Source: Pseudomonas fluorescens NCIMB 11764
Lineage (GTDB): Bacteria; Pseudomonadota; Gammaproteobacteria; Pseudomonadales; Pseudomonadaceae
Direction: 5' to 3'
NCBI RefSeq assembly: GCF_000293885.2
Contig: NZ_CP010945.1
Location: 4,298,001 to 4,362,000 of the forward strand
Length of the DNA: 64,000 nucleotides
The notes beneath the pieces are model-generated. The model was not told where the DNA came from. It did not search any database and saw only the letters and a program-made list of their open reading frames with translations. Positions 16,696 through 26,900 of the stretch are shown one piece after another (the first letter of the stretch is position 1; every line of letters begins with the position of its first letter). Position numbers and translations under genes: made by a program.

Positions 16696-18480
16696 ATGAC
16701 CGCTGAAGGCAATGCAGGACAATTGTTATTTACTGTCGTCACTTTGCTTGCCGCCGCCGTGGTTGCAGTGCCGCTGCTCAAACGCCTCGGGCTCGGCTCA
16801 GTGGTCGGTTACCTGGCGGCGGGGCTGATAATTGGCCCCTTCGGACTGCAACTGATCAATGACCCCCACACCATCATTGATGTGGCCGAGTTGGGTGTGG
16901 TGATGTTTCTTTTTGTGATTGGGCTGGAGATGGAGCCCTCGCACCTATGGGATCTGCGTAGGCAGATCTTTGGGCTGGGCAGCCTGCAGGTGGTGGTCTG
17001 TGCTTTTTTGCTCACTTTTGTCGGCATGGCCTTTGGTTTCCCTTGGCAGGTGTCATTTGTGAGCGCGGCGGGTTTTGTCCTCACATCCACGGCCATCGTT
17101 ATGCAAGCCCTCTCGGAACGCGGTGACATCACCGAGCCGAGGGGGCAGCACATAGTGTCCATTTTGCTGTTTGAAGACCTGTTGATAGCGCCTTTACTGG
17201 CGGTGGTGGCATTTCTGGCGCCCACTGAATGGGTCCATGAACCCACGTCACCCCTTTGGCAACGCCTGGGTACCGCAGCCCTGTCCTTGGGCGCGTTGGT
17301 GGCCATAGGATTGTGGCTGCTCAACCCCCTGTTTCGGGTATTGGCCCAAGCCAAGGCGCGCGAGGTCATGACTGCCGCTGCGCTGCTGGTTGTGTTGGGA
17401 GCAGCACTGCTGATGGAACTCGGCGGCCTTTCAATGGCGATGGGGGCTTTCGTTGCCGGTGTGCTGCTGTCGCAATCCTCATTCCGCCACCAGTTGGAGG
17501 CCGAAGTAGAGCCGTTTCGCGGCCTGCTGCTGGGGCTGTTTTTCCTTGGCGTCGGCATGTCGTTGGATCTGCAGGTGGTGGCCGGGAACTGGATGCTCAT
17601 CACCTCTGGTGTGCTGGCGCTGATGGTGGTCAAGGCGCTCTGTATTTACGGGGTCGCGCGTCTCGCAAAAAGCAGCCATGACGACGCGCTGGATCGCGCC
17701 GTGCTTTTGGCGCAGGGTGGCGAATTCGCTTTTGTGCTGTTTGCCGAAGCGCTCAAACTCAGGGTCATCAGTCCTGAAGTCAACGCCAATATGACGGCTA
17801 TCGTGGTGCTCTCCATGGCCATTACGCCGGTGACTTTATTGCTGTACAAACGGTTTGCTCGCGTGCAGCCCGTTTCCATGGACGGTGTGGAACCCGCACA
17901 CAATCTGCGAGGCAATGTCCTCATCATCGGATTTGGCCGTGTAGGGCAGATTGCCTGCCAGGCGCCGCTCGCTCAGGGCGCGAAACTTTCCATAATTGAT
18001 ATAGATCCCGAGGTCATTCGCGCCGCGTCGCCCTATGGTTTCAAGGTCTATTACGGCGATGGCGCCCGCCATGAAATATTGCACGCAGCTGGCGCCCATC
18101 ACGCCCGCGCCATCATTATTTGTGTGGATGATAAAAAAGCCGCGACACGCATTGTCGAAAGTACGCGGCGCTACTGCCCGCAGGTGAAAGTGGTGGTGCG
18201 CGCCTTTGACCGCGAACATGCGCTGGAATTGGTCAAACACGACGCCGACTACATCGTGCGGGAAACCTTTGAGGCGGCCCTGCTGCTCGGCCGTCAGGCC
18301 GTGCTGACGCTGGGTGCGTCGGAGCACGAAGCCGACGCGGTGATCGACGAAGTGCGCAAACGCGATGCCGAACGTTTTGCCTTGGAAACATCGGGCGGCC
18401 TGTTTGCCGGGCGAGCGTTGGTACTGGGGAATATTGAGCGCATTGATCCGCCGAACCATGAAGCGCGGGATGCTCAGTGA
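16696..18480 (+). CDS. kefB: KefB/KefC-type K+/H+ antiporter with RCK domain
   Basis: The 594-residue protein has an N-terminal cation/proton antiporter domain of about 12 helices (LKRLGLGSVVGYLAAGLIIG; FLFVIGLEMEPSHLWDLRRQ; LLFEDLLIAPLLAVVAFLAP). The C-terminal RCK/TrkA_N domain has the nucleotide motif LIIGFGRVGQIACQAPLAQG and ends with ADYIVRETFEAALLLG. Such systems export K+ in exchange for H+ to acidify the cytoplasm against electrophiles. No KefF/KefG ancillary gene is adjacent. ATG 16696 has GAGGGT at 7 nt and is preferred over ATG 16681. A truncated, fused second copy is at 4429. Homologues occur next to psiE in Pseudomonas stress-tolerance islands. Confidence 0.88.
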   Translation: MTAEGNAGQLLFTVVTLLAAAVVAVPLLKRLGLGSVVGYLAAGLIIGPFGLQLINDPHTIIDVAELGVVMFLFVIGLEMEPSHLWDLRRQIFGLGSLQVVVCAFLLTFVGMAFGFPWQVSFVSAAGFVLTSTAIVMQALSERGDITEPRGQHIVSILLFEDLLIAPLLAVVAFLAPTEWVHEPTSPLWQRLGTAALSLGALVAIGLWLLNPLFRVLAQAKAREVMTAAALLVVLGAALLMELGGLSMAMGAFVAGVLLSQSSFRHQLEAEVEPFRGLLLGLFFLGVGMSLDLQVVAGNWMLITSGVLALMVVKALCIYGVARLAKSSHDDALDRAVLLAQGGEFAFVLFAEALKLRVISPEVNANMTAIVVLSMAITPVTLLLYKRFARVQPVSMDGVEPAHNLRGNVLIIGFGRVGQIACQAPLAQGAKLSIIDIDPEVIRAASPYGFKVYYGDGARHEILHAAGAHHARAIIICVDDKKAATRIVESTRRYCPQVKVVVRAFDREHALELVKHDADYIVRETFEAALLLGRQAVLTLGASEHEADAVIDEVRKRDAERFALETSGGLFAGRALVLGNIERIDPPNHEARDAQ

Positions 18481-18502
18481 GCATCAATCGCAGTCATTCG
18501 GT

Positions 18503-19393
18503 TCAACGGGGCTCCAGAGCAGAAAATTGGCCCCTCAACCACGTGTAAAGCTGAGAAACCGCAGGGCTGATCTGCTTACGATGTGGGCACACCAGGCTCA
18601 ACGGTGAAGCTTCGCCAGGATAATCCGGCAGCAGCACAAGCAGACGCTCTGCAGCGATATCGGCACTGACATCCAGCCAGGATTTGTAGGCGATACCTTC
18701 ACCCTCCAATGACCAGCGCCGCACGACATCGGCGTCATCGCTGAACAACGGCCCCGAAACCTGCACGGTTTGCCCGCCCAGGTTCCACTTGTCATAGACC
18801 CGGCCATTTTGCAGATAGAGCAGGCAGGAATGCTTGCTCAAGTCATCCGGCGTTTGGGGAGAACCGCAGCGTTGCACATACTCCGGCGAGGCCACCAGCA
18901 CTCGCTGGTTCCACGGTGCAAGCGGCAGTGCCACATAGTTGGCGTCTTCATTCGGGCCGTATCGAATCGCCACGTCCACCGGGTCGCGAAACAGATTGGC
19001 CATCTGGTCCGACAGGAAAAAACGCAACGTCAATTGCGGATGCTGACGGCGGAACTGCGTCAACCACGGCAGCAGAATGTTGCGCCCCAGATCGGACGGC
19101 GCTGTCACTTGCAGTACGCCCCGCAGCGTGGCGTTTTCACCACGCAGGTTTTCCTTGCCTTGCTTCAGGGTCTCAAGCACTGAGTGGGCGGTGGGCAGAT
19201 ATTGCTCGCCCTCTGCAGTCAATCGCAGGCTGCGAGTGGTGCGGGCGAACAGGCGCACGTCGAGCTCGCGCTCCAGACGTTTGATAGCGGCGGCGACCTG
19301 ACCAGGCAGTAGATCCGCCTCCAGCGCCGCTGCGGTAAAACTGCCCAACGCGGCGCTGCGGATGAATAAAGCAAGATCATCGATGCGGATCAT
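18503..19393 (-). CDS. LysR-family transcriptional regulator
   Basis: The 296-residue protein has an N-terminal winged helix-turn-helix (LALFIRSAALGSFTAAALEA, then QVAAAIKRLERELDVRLFAR). The C-terminal LysR substrate-binding domain includes LRGVLQVTAPSDLGRNILLP and VDVAIRYGP. ATG 19393 follows GGAGTG and is preferred to the longer frame from 19447. It is divergent from the oxidoreductase gene with 110 bp between starts, the usual arrangement for a LysR protein controlling its neighbour. The inducer is unknown. Confidence 0.88.
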   Translation of the reverse strand: MIRIDDLALFIRSAALGSFTAAALEADLLPGQVAAAIKRLERELDVRLFARTTRSLRLTAEGEQYLPTAHSVLETLKQGKENLRGENATLRGVLQVTAPSDLGRNILLPWLTQFRRQHPQLTLRFFLSDQMANLFRDPVDVAIRYGPNEDANYVALPLAPWNQRVLVASPEYVQRCGSPQTPDDLSKHSCLLYLQNGRVYDKWNLGGQTVQVSGPLFSDDADVVRRWSLEGEGIAYKSWLDVSADIAAERLLVLLPDYPGEASPLSLVCPHRKQISPAVSQLYTWLRGQFSALEPR

Positions 19394-19503
19394 TTTCACT
19401 CCAGCAGTGAAAGTGTTGGCGCATTCTGCTTGTTTTTCTCTGTACATGGGAAGTCGAAGATGGTGGCAAGTGAGTGCATCAACCCTTCAGACAGCGAGTG
19501 TCC

Positions 19504-20511
19504 ATGAAAGCCATCACCTTTACCGAACACGCCTTGCCCATCGACAATCCACAAGCATTGATTGACATCAGTCTCCCGGCGCCCACACCTGGCCCACGGG
19601 ATCTGCTGGTCGAAGTTCGCGCGGTATCCGTGAATCCGGTCGATACCAAGGTGCGCGCCGGAACTTTCACAAAAGAGCCGAAAATCCTTGGCTGGGATGC
19701 CACAGGCATTGTCCGCGAGGTCGGCTCTGAAGTGACGCTGTTTCAGCCGGGCGATGAAGTGTTTTATGCCGGCTCGATTGCCCGCACCGGCAGCTACAGC
19801 GAATTCCATTTGGTCGATGAGCGGATCGTCGGGCACAAGCCTCGCTCATTGAGTGCAGCCGATGCGGCAGCGTTGCCGTTGACCTCGATCACGGCCTGGG
19901 AATTGTTGTTTGACCGGCTTGGTGTCATCGAGGGGTCGGGGGAGGGCCAGTGCCTGTTGATCACTGGAGCGGCTGGCGGCGTCGGTTCGATGCTGGTGCA
20001 ACTGGCCCGACAGTTGACTCGCCTTACCGTCATCGGTACCGCCTCACGTCAGGAAACCGTTGATTGGGTGCGACAGTTGGGCGCGCATCACGTGATTGAT
20101 CACCGCCAGCCACTGCTCGCGCAGTTGCAAGCGCTCGGCGTGCCGGAGATCGACTATGTCGCCAGCCTGACCCACACCGAACAGCATTTTGCACAACTGA
20201 TCGACGTGCTCAAGCCACAGGGGCGTCTGGGGGTGATTGACGATCCCGAAAGCCTCGACGTGATGCCGCTCAAGCACAAGTCGCTGTCGTTGCATTGGGA
20301 GCTGATGTTCACCCGCTCGCTGTACGAAACCCCGGACATGATCAAACAGCATCACCTGCTCAATCGGATCAGCGATCTGATTGATCAAGGTGTCTTGAAA
20401 ACCACTGTGGGGGAACACTTCGGTGCGATCAATGCGGCCAACATGCGTCGTGCCCATGCGCTGGTCGAAAGCGGCAAGGCCCGGGGCAAGATCGTTCTCG
20501 AAGGTTTCTGA
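19504..20511 (+). CDS. Zinc-type alcohol dehydrogenase-like / quinone oxidoreductase family protein
   Basis: The 335-residue MDR-superfamily protein has a GroES-like N-terminus (DLLVEVRAVSVNPVDTKVRA, then ILGWDATGIVREVGSEV) and an NAD(P)H-binding Rossmann domain (CLLITGAAGGVGSMLVQLAR). It lacks the catalytic zinc Cys/His set of classical alcohol dehydrogenases, so NADPH-dependent reduction of quinones or enones is more likely. ATG 19504 opens the typical MKAITFTEHALPI start. It is divergent from a LysR gene, which probably regulates it. Its 3' end is duplicated in the chimera at 4840-4980. Confidence 0.85.
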   Translation: MKAITFTEHALPIDNPQALIDISLPAPTPGPRDLLVEVRAVSVNPVDTKVRAGTFTKEPKILGWDATGIVREVGSEVTLFQPGDEVFYAGSIARTGSYSEFHLVDERIVGHKPRSLSAADAAALPLTSITAWELLFDRLGVIEGSGEGQCLLITGAAGGVGSMLVQLARQLTRLTVIGTASRQETVDWVRQLGAHHVIDHRQPLLAQLQALGVPEIDYVASLTHTEQHFAQLIDVLKPQGRLGVIDDPESLDVMPLKHKSLSLHWELMFTRSLYETPDMIKQHHLLNRISDLIDQGVLKTTVGEHFGAINAANMRRAHALVESGKARGKIVLEGF

Positions 20512-20684
20512 TTTCACTCATTGGGCGGGTGCGCTTGCGGCCCGCTGCACCGCTTGCGGCATCACTAGCCATGTTTTCACTGCTGGAGCGTTGACGATGA
20601 ATCCGTCCGGTAACGTGTGAGTATCGATTGCCTTGCTTAAGGCCAGGGCAGGCAAAGAAGCCGGGCGTGAAAGCGGCCGGCGTA

Positions 20685-21674
20685 TCAATTCGCTCCGGGA
20701 CTCGGCTGTACTCCGAATTGCGGAACGATGTGAGTACCCAACTCCTCAATGACTTCCGCAGCAGGGCGCTTTCCGTATTTGAGATTGAGGATAACGTGGT
20801 CCACTCCGATTTCCTCAAGCGACTCCAGCAAGTACCGGAGATGGTAGCGTCCAAGTCTGAACCCCAAATGAATGCGAGTAGGCTGCGTGGAGGGGTTTTC
20901 ATCGAGGTCGATATACAGCGACTGAGTGAAGGGCTTGTAGACGGAACCACATTGCTTCATGACCTCCAGCCGCCAATCTTCCACGACCAGTCGCTGCATG
21001 TTCGGTATGCGTGGGTAGTTGATCCATCCGATGCTTTCGCGCGCGATCCAGTCCAGTGACTGGCGACTGTTCCCGGTCACGAGCATTGGAATGACTTGGG
21101 TTGTGGGCTTCGGAATGAGGTCTGCACCCTGCATCTCACCACCGCTCCAGTGGATGGGTTCAAAGCTGGTGCTGTGGGCTCGACGAATCACCTCGTAGTG
21201 CTCTCGAAAGATTTCTCCGCGCCTTTCGGGGTCGACGCCAAAAGCCGAAAACTCCACTGGGCGATCGCCGGAGGCTACCCCAAGAATCAAGCGACCTGCG
21301 CTCAACTGATCGACGCTGGCTGATGCCTTGGCCGTGTGCAGAGGATGATGTAAAGGGATGGCGATGGATGCGGTGCCAAGCGCTATTTCTGACGTATGAG
21401 CGGCCATATAGCCCAGGTAAACCCAAGGGTCGAAGACTTGGCCGACATCGCCGAAACCAGGGTCCCGAAGAGGCACGTCGCGAAACCAGAGCGCGCAGAA
21501 GCCTAGCGCCTCTGCTCGTTTGGCCAGTTCGACCTGGTTGAGCATGCTCGGAGTGTCCCCAGCGAAGGCCTCCAAAGGAAAGAACAATCCGAGGCTCAAA
21601 TGATCCGGCGTGAAGGTCCGCCTGAATCCCCGATGTTCCTGATAAGCAAGCGTGCTTGGCCGATACATACTCAT
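20685..21674 (-). CDS. Luciferase-like (LLM class) flavin-dependent oxidoreductase, copy B
   Basis: This 329-residue protein is nearly identical to the copy at 5090-6079 and shows the same motifs (LSLGLFFPLEAF, AEALGFCALWFRDVPL, LSAGRLILGVASGDRP). ATG 21674 is preceded by GAGGAAG. It is convergent with the oxidoreductase gene and so belongs to a separate transcript. Substitutions between copies are scattered and the frame is intact in both, so both may still work. Substrate unknown. Confidence 0.87.
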   Translation of the reverse strand: MSMYRPSTLAYQEHRGFRRTFTPDHLSLGLFFPLEAFAGDTPSMLNQVELAKRAEALGFCALWFRDVPLRDPGFGDVGQVFDPWVYLGYMAAHTSEIALGTASIAIPLHHPLHTAKASASVDQLSAGRLILGVASGDRPVEFSAFGVDPERRGEIFREHYEVIRRAHSTSFEPIHWSGGEMQGADLIPKPTTQVIPMLVTGNSRQSLDWIARESIGWINYPRIPNMQRLVVEDWRLEVMKQCGSVYKPFTQSLYIDLDENPSTQPTRIHLGFRLGRYHLRYLLESLEEIGVDHVILNLKYGKRPAAEVIEELGTHIVPQFGVQPSPGAN

Positions 21675-21734
21675 CTTCCTCAGTGGGAGAACGTGAAGAG
21701 TGCCCCCATTTCTGGAGGTGCGGCATCGGTCGTT

Positions 21735-21925
21735 CAGGAACGACAGGTGGGGTAGTCCGTGTAGCCTTTATCGGTTACGCCTTACAGGCTGGTCGGTCGA
21801 CCGGATTGAGGGGCCAGTTGCTGGCGATACGCGCGTGCAGGTCCGGGTTGGCAATGAATGGGCGATCAAAGGCAATCAGATCGCTCCAGCCCGATACTGG
21901 TACCTCGGCAACGGCCTGGGGATTC
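21735..21925 (-). pseudogene. Old Yellow Enzyme family C-terminal remnant (copy B)
   Basis: The minus strand reads IAFDRPFIANPDLHARIASN and WPLNPVDRPACKA, then a stop, with DKGYTDYPTCRS continuing in another frame. That is the end of an alkene reductase with one frameshift. The matching remnant in copy A is at 6142-6290. The remainder of 21675-22069 holds no gene. Confidence 0.65.
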
Positions 21926-22069
21926 ATACAAGAAGCGTAGGCGGTTTGGCAGTGAACTGCCATGTTCGTCGTCAGGACGATCGGCGGCAACCGCCTGACT
22001 GGCGCTGACTACGATGCCGGCGATTCATTCAGCTTGAGCTTGAACTCCGGGCAGTTCAGCCGTGATTTC

Positions 22070-23749
22070 CTAGAGGTGATAGCGCGATTGCACAAGTCGC
22101 GTGATCTGTTCCAGCGCATTCTTGGGGGCCAGGGTCCTGTCTGTTTCAATAAGGTGTGTCTTGTTGGCAAGCACATCGTCCCGGATCACCTTGCGGAACC
22201 AATTGGAAAAATCCCCGGCATCCATGTGTTCGCGAAGGGTGAGGTCCGCAAGTTGCGATGACGAGGACAAAAACTCCGTCAGGTTCGAGGCACTTTGGCC
22301 AAGCGTAGGAAAGTGGAATGAATGCCATGCGCCGACATCCCCGGCGACGTACTTGCCGCTGTGCCGATGGTGCTTTTGATTGGGCTGCACCTGATCGAGC
22401 AGGAACACCTCATCGCCTTCGCGAAGTTTCCAGATACAGGCATGTTCGAGGCCTGGCAAACGTTCTGGAAACTCGGGGCTGCTGCGCTGCATGCGTTTGG
22501 CGAACTGTTCGGCCAGTTCCCTGGCCGTACTGCCGAGTGTCACCAGCACGTCTACCCCCTCAAGCAGGGCCGGGCAGACTTGATCGAAGTCGGGGGCGAC
22601 GATGATTGCACCGATGTTTCCGAGAAAACCGGGCGGCCAATCGGCACAGTGGGGGAGCATGTAATGAGCTTCGTCCACGATCAACCAGTAGGGCCGACCC
22701 GAAGCACTGCGAAGATGCTGGATAAAGGGCAGTAGCTCGCCGAACAGTTGCACACGTGCTGCCGGATCCAGAGCAAGGGCGCTCACCACCACATTGAGCT
22801 GCGCCTGTAAAAGGTGATGGACCGACTCCTCTGTCGTCGGTGGGACGGTCAGGCCACCCACCGTTACCGCATCGTCCAGGGTCAGATAATCCCCCTCGGG
22901 ATCAATGATGCAAAATCCCTGGTGAGCCTCGACCATCCGTTCTGTCAGCCAGGTGATGTAGCTGGATTTGCCAGAACCCGAATTTCCAACGACCAGCATC
23001 ACCGATTCTGGAGGAAGCCATACCTCCCGCGCATTGGTGGTCCGGCCCAGCTGGATCCCGGTGCGCTCGACGGGAACCAGCCTGGCGTCTTTTTCCAGCA
23101 GCAAGCCCACCAATTCACAGACCCCTCGACCATGATCTTGGCTGAGGCACAGGTCAGCGCTGGACTTTATAGACTCGATGGCATTGCTCACAGCGGCGGC
23201 GCAGCCACAGATCGATAGAAAGGAATGGTCGTTTTCTGCATCGCCTACGCCCACCACGTTCAGCTCGCAAATGCCGAGTCTTCGCAAGGCGGCACTCAGG
23301 CCCGATGCCTTGTTCACACACGAGGGCAAGACCATGATCGCATCCTTGTTGAAGGTCATCTGCAGTTCAAGGCCGAGCTCGCGAATGCTGTTGCTCACCG
23401 TGTTCTCGAACGGGTGCCATGTGGCGATGACCGACCGGCCGATCGACAACGGCGCGACGCCATGGTCGCGCAGGCGGCTAACCAACTCCGTCGAAGCAGG
23501 ATCTGCGATGAGCTCCTCGGTGTCTGTGAGCGGGTCGTACAAGAGCGCGCCGTTTTCTGCGACCACCATGTCAAACAGTTCCAGGTGTGGAAAGTGATGC
23601 TTGAGCGCTTGCAATTCCCGGCCTGTAATCAGCAATAACTTGCGACCGCTGTTTTTAAGGGTTGCGAGCGAGGCACAGACCTCTGGTGGAACGCTACCGT
23701 TTTCGGCAATGGTTCCGTCAAAGTCCACCGCTAGGGCTAAGAAGTGCAT
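22070..23749 (-). CDS. HAD-family phosphatase fused to a P-loop ATPase
   Basis: The 559-residue protein has two parts. Residues 1 to about 215 form a Cof/HAD-IIB-type phosphatase: motif I is VDFDGTIAENG (Asp9, Asp11), LLITGRE is motif II, and VVGVGDAENDHSFLSICG is motif IV. Residues about 245-480 form a HerA/DUF87-like P-loop ATPase: Walker A is VVGNSGSGKSS (Lys261), FCIIDPEGDYLTL follows, and Walker B is YWLIVDEAHYMLP. The last 80 residues are unassigned. A trehalose- or sugar-phosphate phosphatase activity is plausible but unproven. Its start is 126 bp from an Anr-type box shared with the divergent Mg-ATPase fusion gene. Confidence 0.8.
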   Translation of the reverse strand: MHFLALAVDFDGTIAENGSVPPEVCASLATLKNSGRKLLLITGRELQALKHHFPHLELFDMVVAENGALLYDPLTDTEELIADPASTELVSRLRDHGVAPLSIGRSVIATWHPFENTVSNSIRELGLELQMTFNKDAIMVLPSCVNKASGLSAALRRLGICELNVVGVGDAENDHSFLSICGCAAAVSNAIESIKSSADLCLSQDHGRGVCELVGLLLEKDARLVPVERTGIQLGRTTNAREVWLPPESVMLVVGNSGSGKSSYITWLTERMVEAHQGFCIIDPEGDYLTLDDAVTVGGLTVPPTTEESVHHLLQAQLNVVVSALALDPAARVQLFGELLPFIQHLRSASGRPYWLIVDEAHYMLPHCADWPPGFLGNIGAIIVAPDFDQVCPALLEGVDVLVTLGSTARELAEQFAKRMQRSSPEFPERLPGLEHACIWKLREGDEVFLLDQVQPNQKHHRHSGKYVAGDVGAWHSFHFPTLGQSASNLTEFLSSSSQLADLTLREHMDAGDFSNWFRKVIRDDVLANKTHLIETDRTLAPKNALEQITRLVQSRYHL

Positions 23750-23874
23750 GCTCGCTCCTATACAGGCCTGGTTGGGTCGGTCCTCGTCCAGCCTGAATTT
23801 GATGAGGGCAACGTGGCAGGCAGAGGAGGGTCAAAGCGGTTTTCATCATCGTGCTCGTGGGAAAGCGGGTGTGC

Positions 23875-23888
23875 TTGACTTGAATCAA
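23875..23888. promoter_or_regulatory. Anr/FNR-type box (TTGAC-N4-ATCAA)
   Basis: Nine of ten consensus positions match. It lies 60 bp before the Mg-ATPase fusion gene (plus) and 126 bp before the HAD-ATPase gene (minus). Confidence 0.7.
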
Positions 23889-23948
23889 ACAAAACCACCA
23901 CTGCCGGACCAGAATCCAGTTATCTGCTGAACAGCTCAGGGGTATGGC

Positions 23949-26900
23949 ATGCCCGTTAAACCGCCCATCCCGGATTTCACTCCCCCGCCAGTTGTTGAAG
24001 GCCAGTATTACAATCGCACTGCACTGTGGGGGGCGTGGCTGCTGGGTGCGGCGATCTGTGCGATGGTCGTTGGCGTCGCGCTGCATTTCACTGATCTCGA
24101 ATCGTTCACGCAATTGCTGATGGAGGCAGAGCCGCTGTGGCTCGTGGGAGCCCTTGGGCTGCAAGCGCTCACATATCTGGCACAGGGACAGGTTTTTCGC
24201 GTGGTGCTCAAAGCAAGAGCGCAACACCTTTCGCTTTGGGACGCGGGCAAACTCAGCGTGATGAAGCTGTTTGTCGATCAAGCACTGCCGTCCTCCGGCA
24301 TCAGTGGGGCCTTCGCGGTCGTCGCATCCTTCGCAAGACTCGGGTTCGAAAAGCCGGTTGTCCTGGCGTGTCTGGTGCTGGATTTGTCCGGGTACTTCCT
24401 GGCCTATGGATTGTCAGTCGGCGTGGCGTTGCCGGTGGTGATGTTTCAGGGACATGCAACTGCCGCCGTCATGACCCTGTGTTCAGTATTTGTGGCGGCA
24501 AGCCTGATGTTGGCGGTCATCACGCCAAAACTGGCGGGCAATACGAACCTGGCGTCCCATGTGCCGGGACAGCGTTTTTCGATTGTCGCCAAAGGCGTTT
24601 CGTTTCTCACCGGGGCTGATCGGCAGTTAGTACGCAGCCGCGCTTTGCTCTGGCGCATCACGCTGCTGGAGTTGGCGATTATCATCCTGGATAGCGCGAC
24701 ATTGTGGGTGCTGGTCCGCGCACTGGGTGTTTCGGCGCCGCCATTGGGGCTGTTTGCCGGTTTCATGCTCGCCAGCGTATTGCGCAGTATCGGCATTGTG
24801 CCGGGAGGCCTGGGGGCTTTTGAAGCCGCGGCCGTCGTGACGTTGCACTGGGTCGGGGTGAACATTGCGGTGGCGCTGTCCGCCACGTTGCTGTTTCGCG
24901 GCCTGACGTTCTGGTTACCGATGTTGCCAGGCCTTTGGCTGGCGCATCGCGAATGGCATCCGCCGGCAAAAAAAAACGCGGAGTATGCTGATGCCGATTA
25001 TTGGAGCCTTGCGGTCAGCCAGTTGCTCGGCACGTTGCACAGCGCCGAAACAGGGTTAAGCAGTGCACAAGCCAAATCCCGAATGCGCAGTGCACGAACG
25101 CAGGCCAAGGATCGGCCTCAGGGATTGGCCAGGTTGGTGCTTGAGCAAATGCGCACGCCGCTGGTTCTGATTCTGGTTGCGGGCGCATTGGTCGCTTTGG
25201 CGGTAGGAGACTGGCTAGATGCAGCGATCGTCTGGTGCATTGTCCTGATCAGCGCGGTACTCAGTGCCTGGTATGAAAATCGCGCCAGCACGGCAGTGGA
25301 ACAGTTACGCAATAAAATCGCTTTGCGGGCTACGGTACGCCGGGACGGCCGGATCGTTGAGGTGGCGGCCGCTGAAGTGGTGCCCGGTGACGTCATGCTG
25401 CTCAGCGCGGGCAGCCTCATCGCCGCTGACGGCCGCTTGCTGCAGGCCCTCGATTGCTTTGTCAGTGAAAGCCTCCTGACCGGTGAAACCTTTCCGGTGG
25501 AGAAACTGCCCGGGGAATGCGCAGCCGACGCTGCCCTGGGACAGCGCCATAACTGCGTGTTCATGGGCACCTCGGTGCGCAGCGGCACGGCCGAAGTGCT
25601 CGTCACGCGCTATGCCGATGAAAGCGAAATCGGCCACATCGCCAGGACCTTGTCGCTACGGCCTCCCGAAACCGAATTTGAGCGCGGTTTGCGGCATTTC
25701 GGTGGCTTGCTGCTGCGGGTGATGCTGGTGATCACGATCGTGGTGTTCGGCATCAATATTCTGCTGCACCGTCCGACCCTCGATACCCTGTTGTTCGCCA
25801 TTGCATTGTCCATCGGGATGTCACCCGAATTACTGCCCGCGATCCTCAGTATCACGCTGGCAAAAGGTGCTCAGCGCATGGCGGCCAAAGGGGTCATCGT
25901 TCGGCACCTCAACGCCATCGAGAACCTGGGCGCGATGGACATTCTGTGCACTGACAAGACGGGCACGCTGACCCGGGGTGTCGTGGTGCTGGACGGTGCA
26001 ATGGACGTCGATGGCACCGCCGACTCGCAGATACTGCAGTTGGCGGTGCTCAATGCGAGCTTGCAGACCGGTATGCGCAACGCGATGGACGACGCCATTA
26101 CCCTGGCGGGCAAAAGCCTGAGCCCTTGTCCGCAGGTCATCAAGCGCGATGAAGTCCCGTATGACTTTGTGCGCAAGCGCCTGAGCGTGGTGGTGGGCAA
26201 TGCGCCTGAGGCCGACACGCTGATGGTCACCAAAGGGGCGCTGGATAATGTGCTGGAGGTCTGCACTCAACTGCGACGAGGCGACCAGGTATTCGCACTC
26301 AATGACACGGAGCGAGCGGCAATTGTCCAGCGTTTCGCAGACTGGAGCGAGCAGGGGTTTCGAGTCCTGGGCCTTGCCAGTCGCGTGCTGCCGGATCAAC
26401 CGCACTATGGCTGCAGTGAAGAAAGGGACATGATCTTTCGTGGTTTTCTGTTGTTCTTCGATCCACCGGAACCCGGGGTCAAGGACACTATCGCCACTCT
26501 CGACAAGCTCGGGGTGCAAGTGAAAATCATCAGCGGCGACAGCCATCTGGTCGCGCGCCATGTAGGCCAGGCGGTGGGCCTGCCTGTGGAGCGAATCATC
26601 ACCGGCGCCGAACTCTCGGCGATGAAAGACGAAGCGCTGATGCACCTGGCCCCACTGACGACCCTGTTCGCCGAGGTCGACCCCAACCAGAAAGAGCGCA
26701 TCATCCGGGCGTTGCAGAAGACCGGGCATGTGGTCGGGTACATGGGGGATGGCATCAACGATGCCCCGGCCCTGCAAGTGGCCGATATCGGGATCTCGGT
26801 AGACAACGCCGCCGACGTGGCAAAGCAGGCGGCAGACTTCGTGTTGCTGGAGCACAATTTGGACGTCTTGCGCGAAGGCATCGAAGAGGGCCGGCATACC

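Noticed and set aside
20380..20390. TTGATCAA inside the oxidoreductase gene as an Anr site
   Set aside because: The half-sites lack the 4-bp spacer and the match lies within coding sequence.
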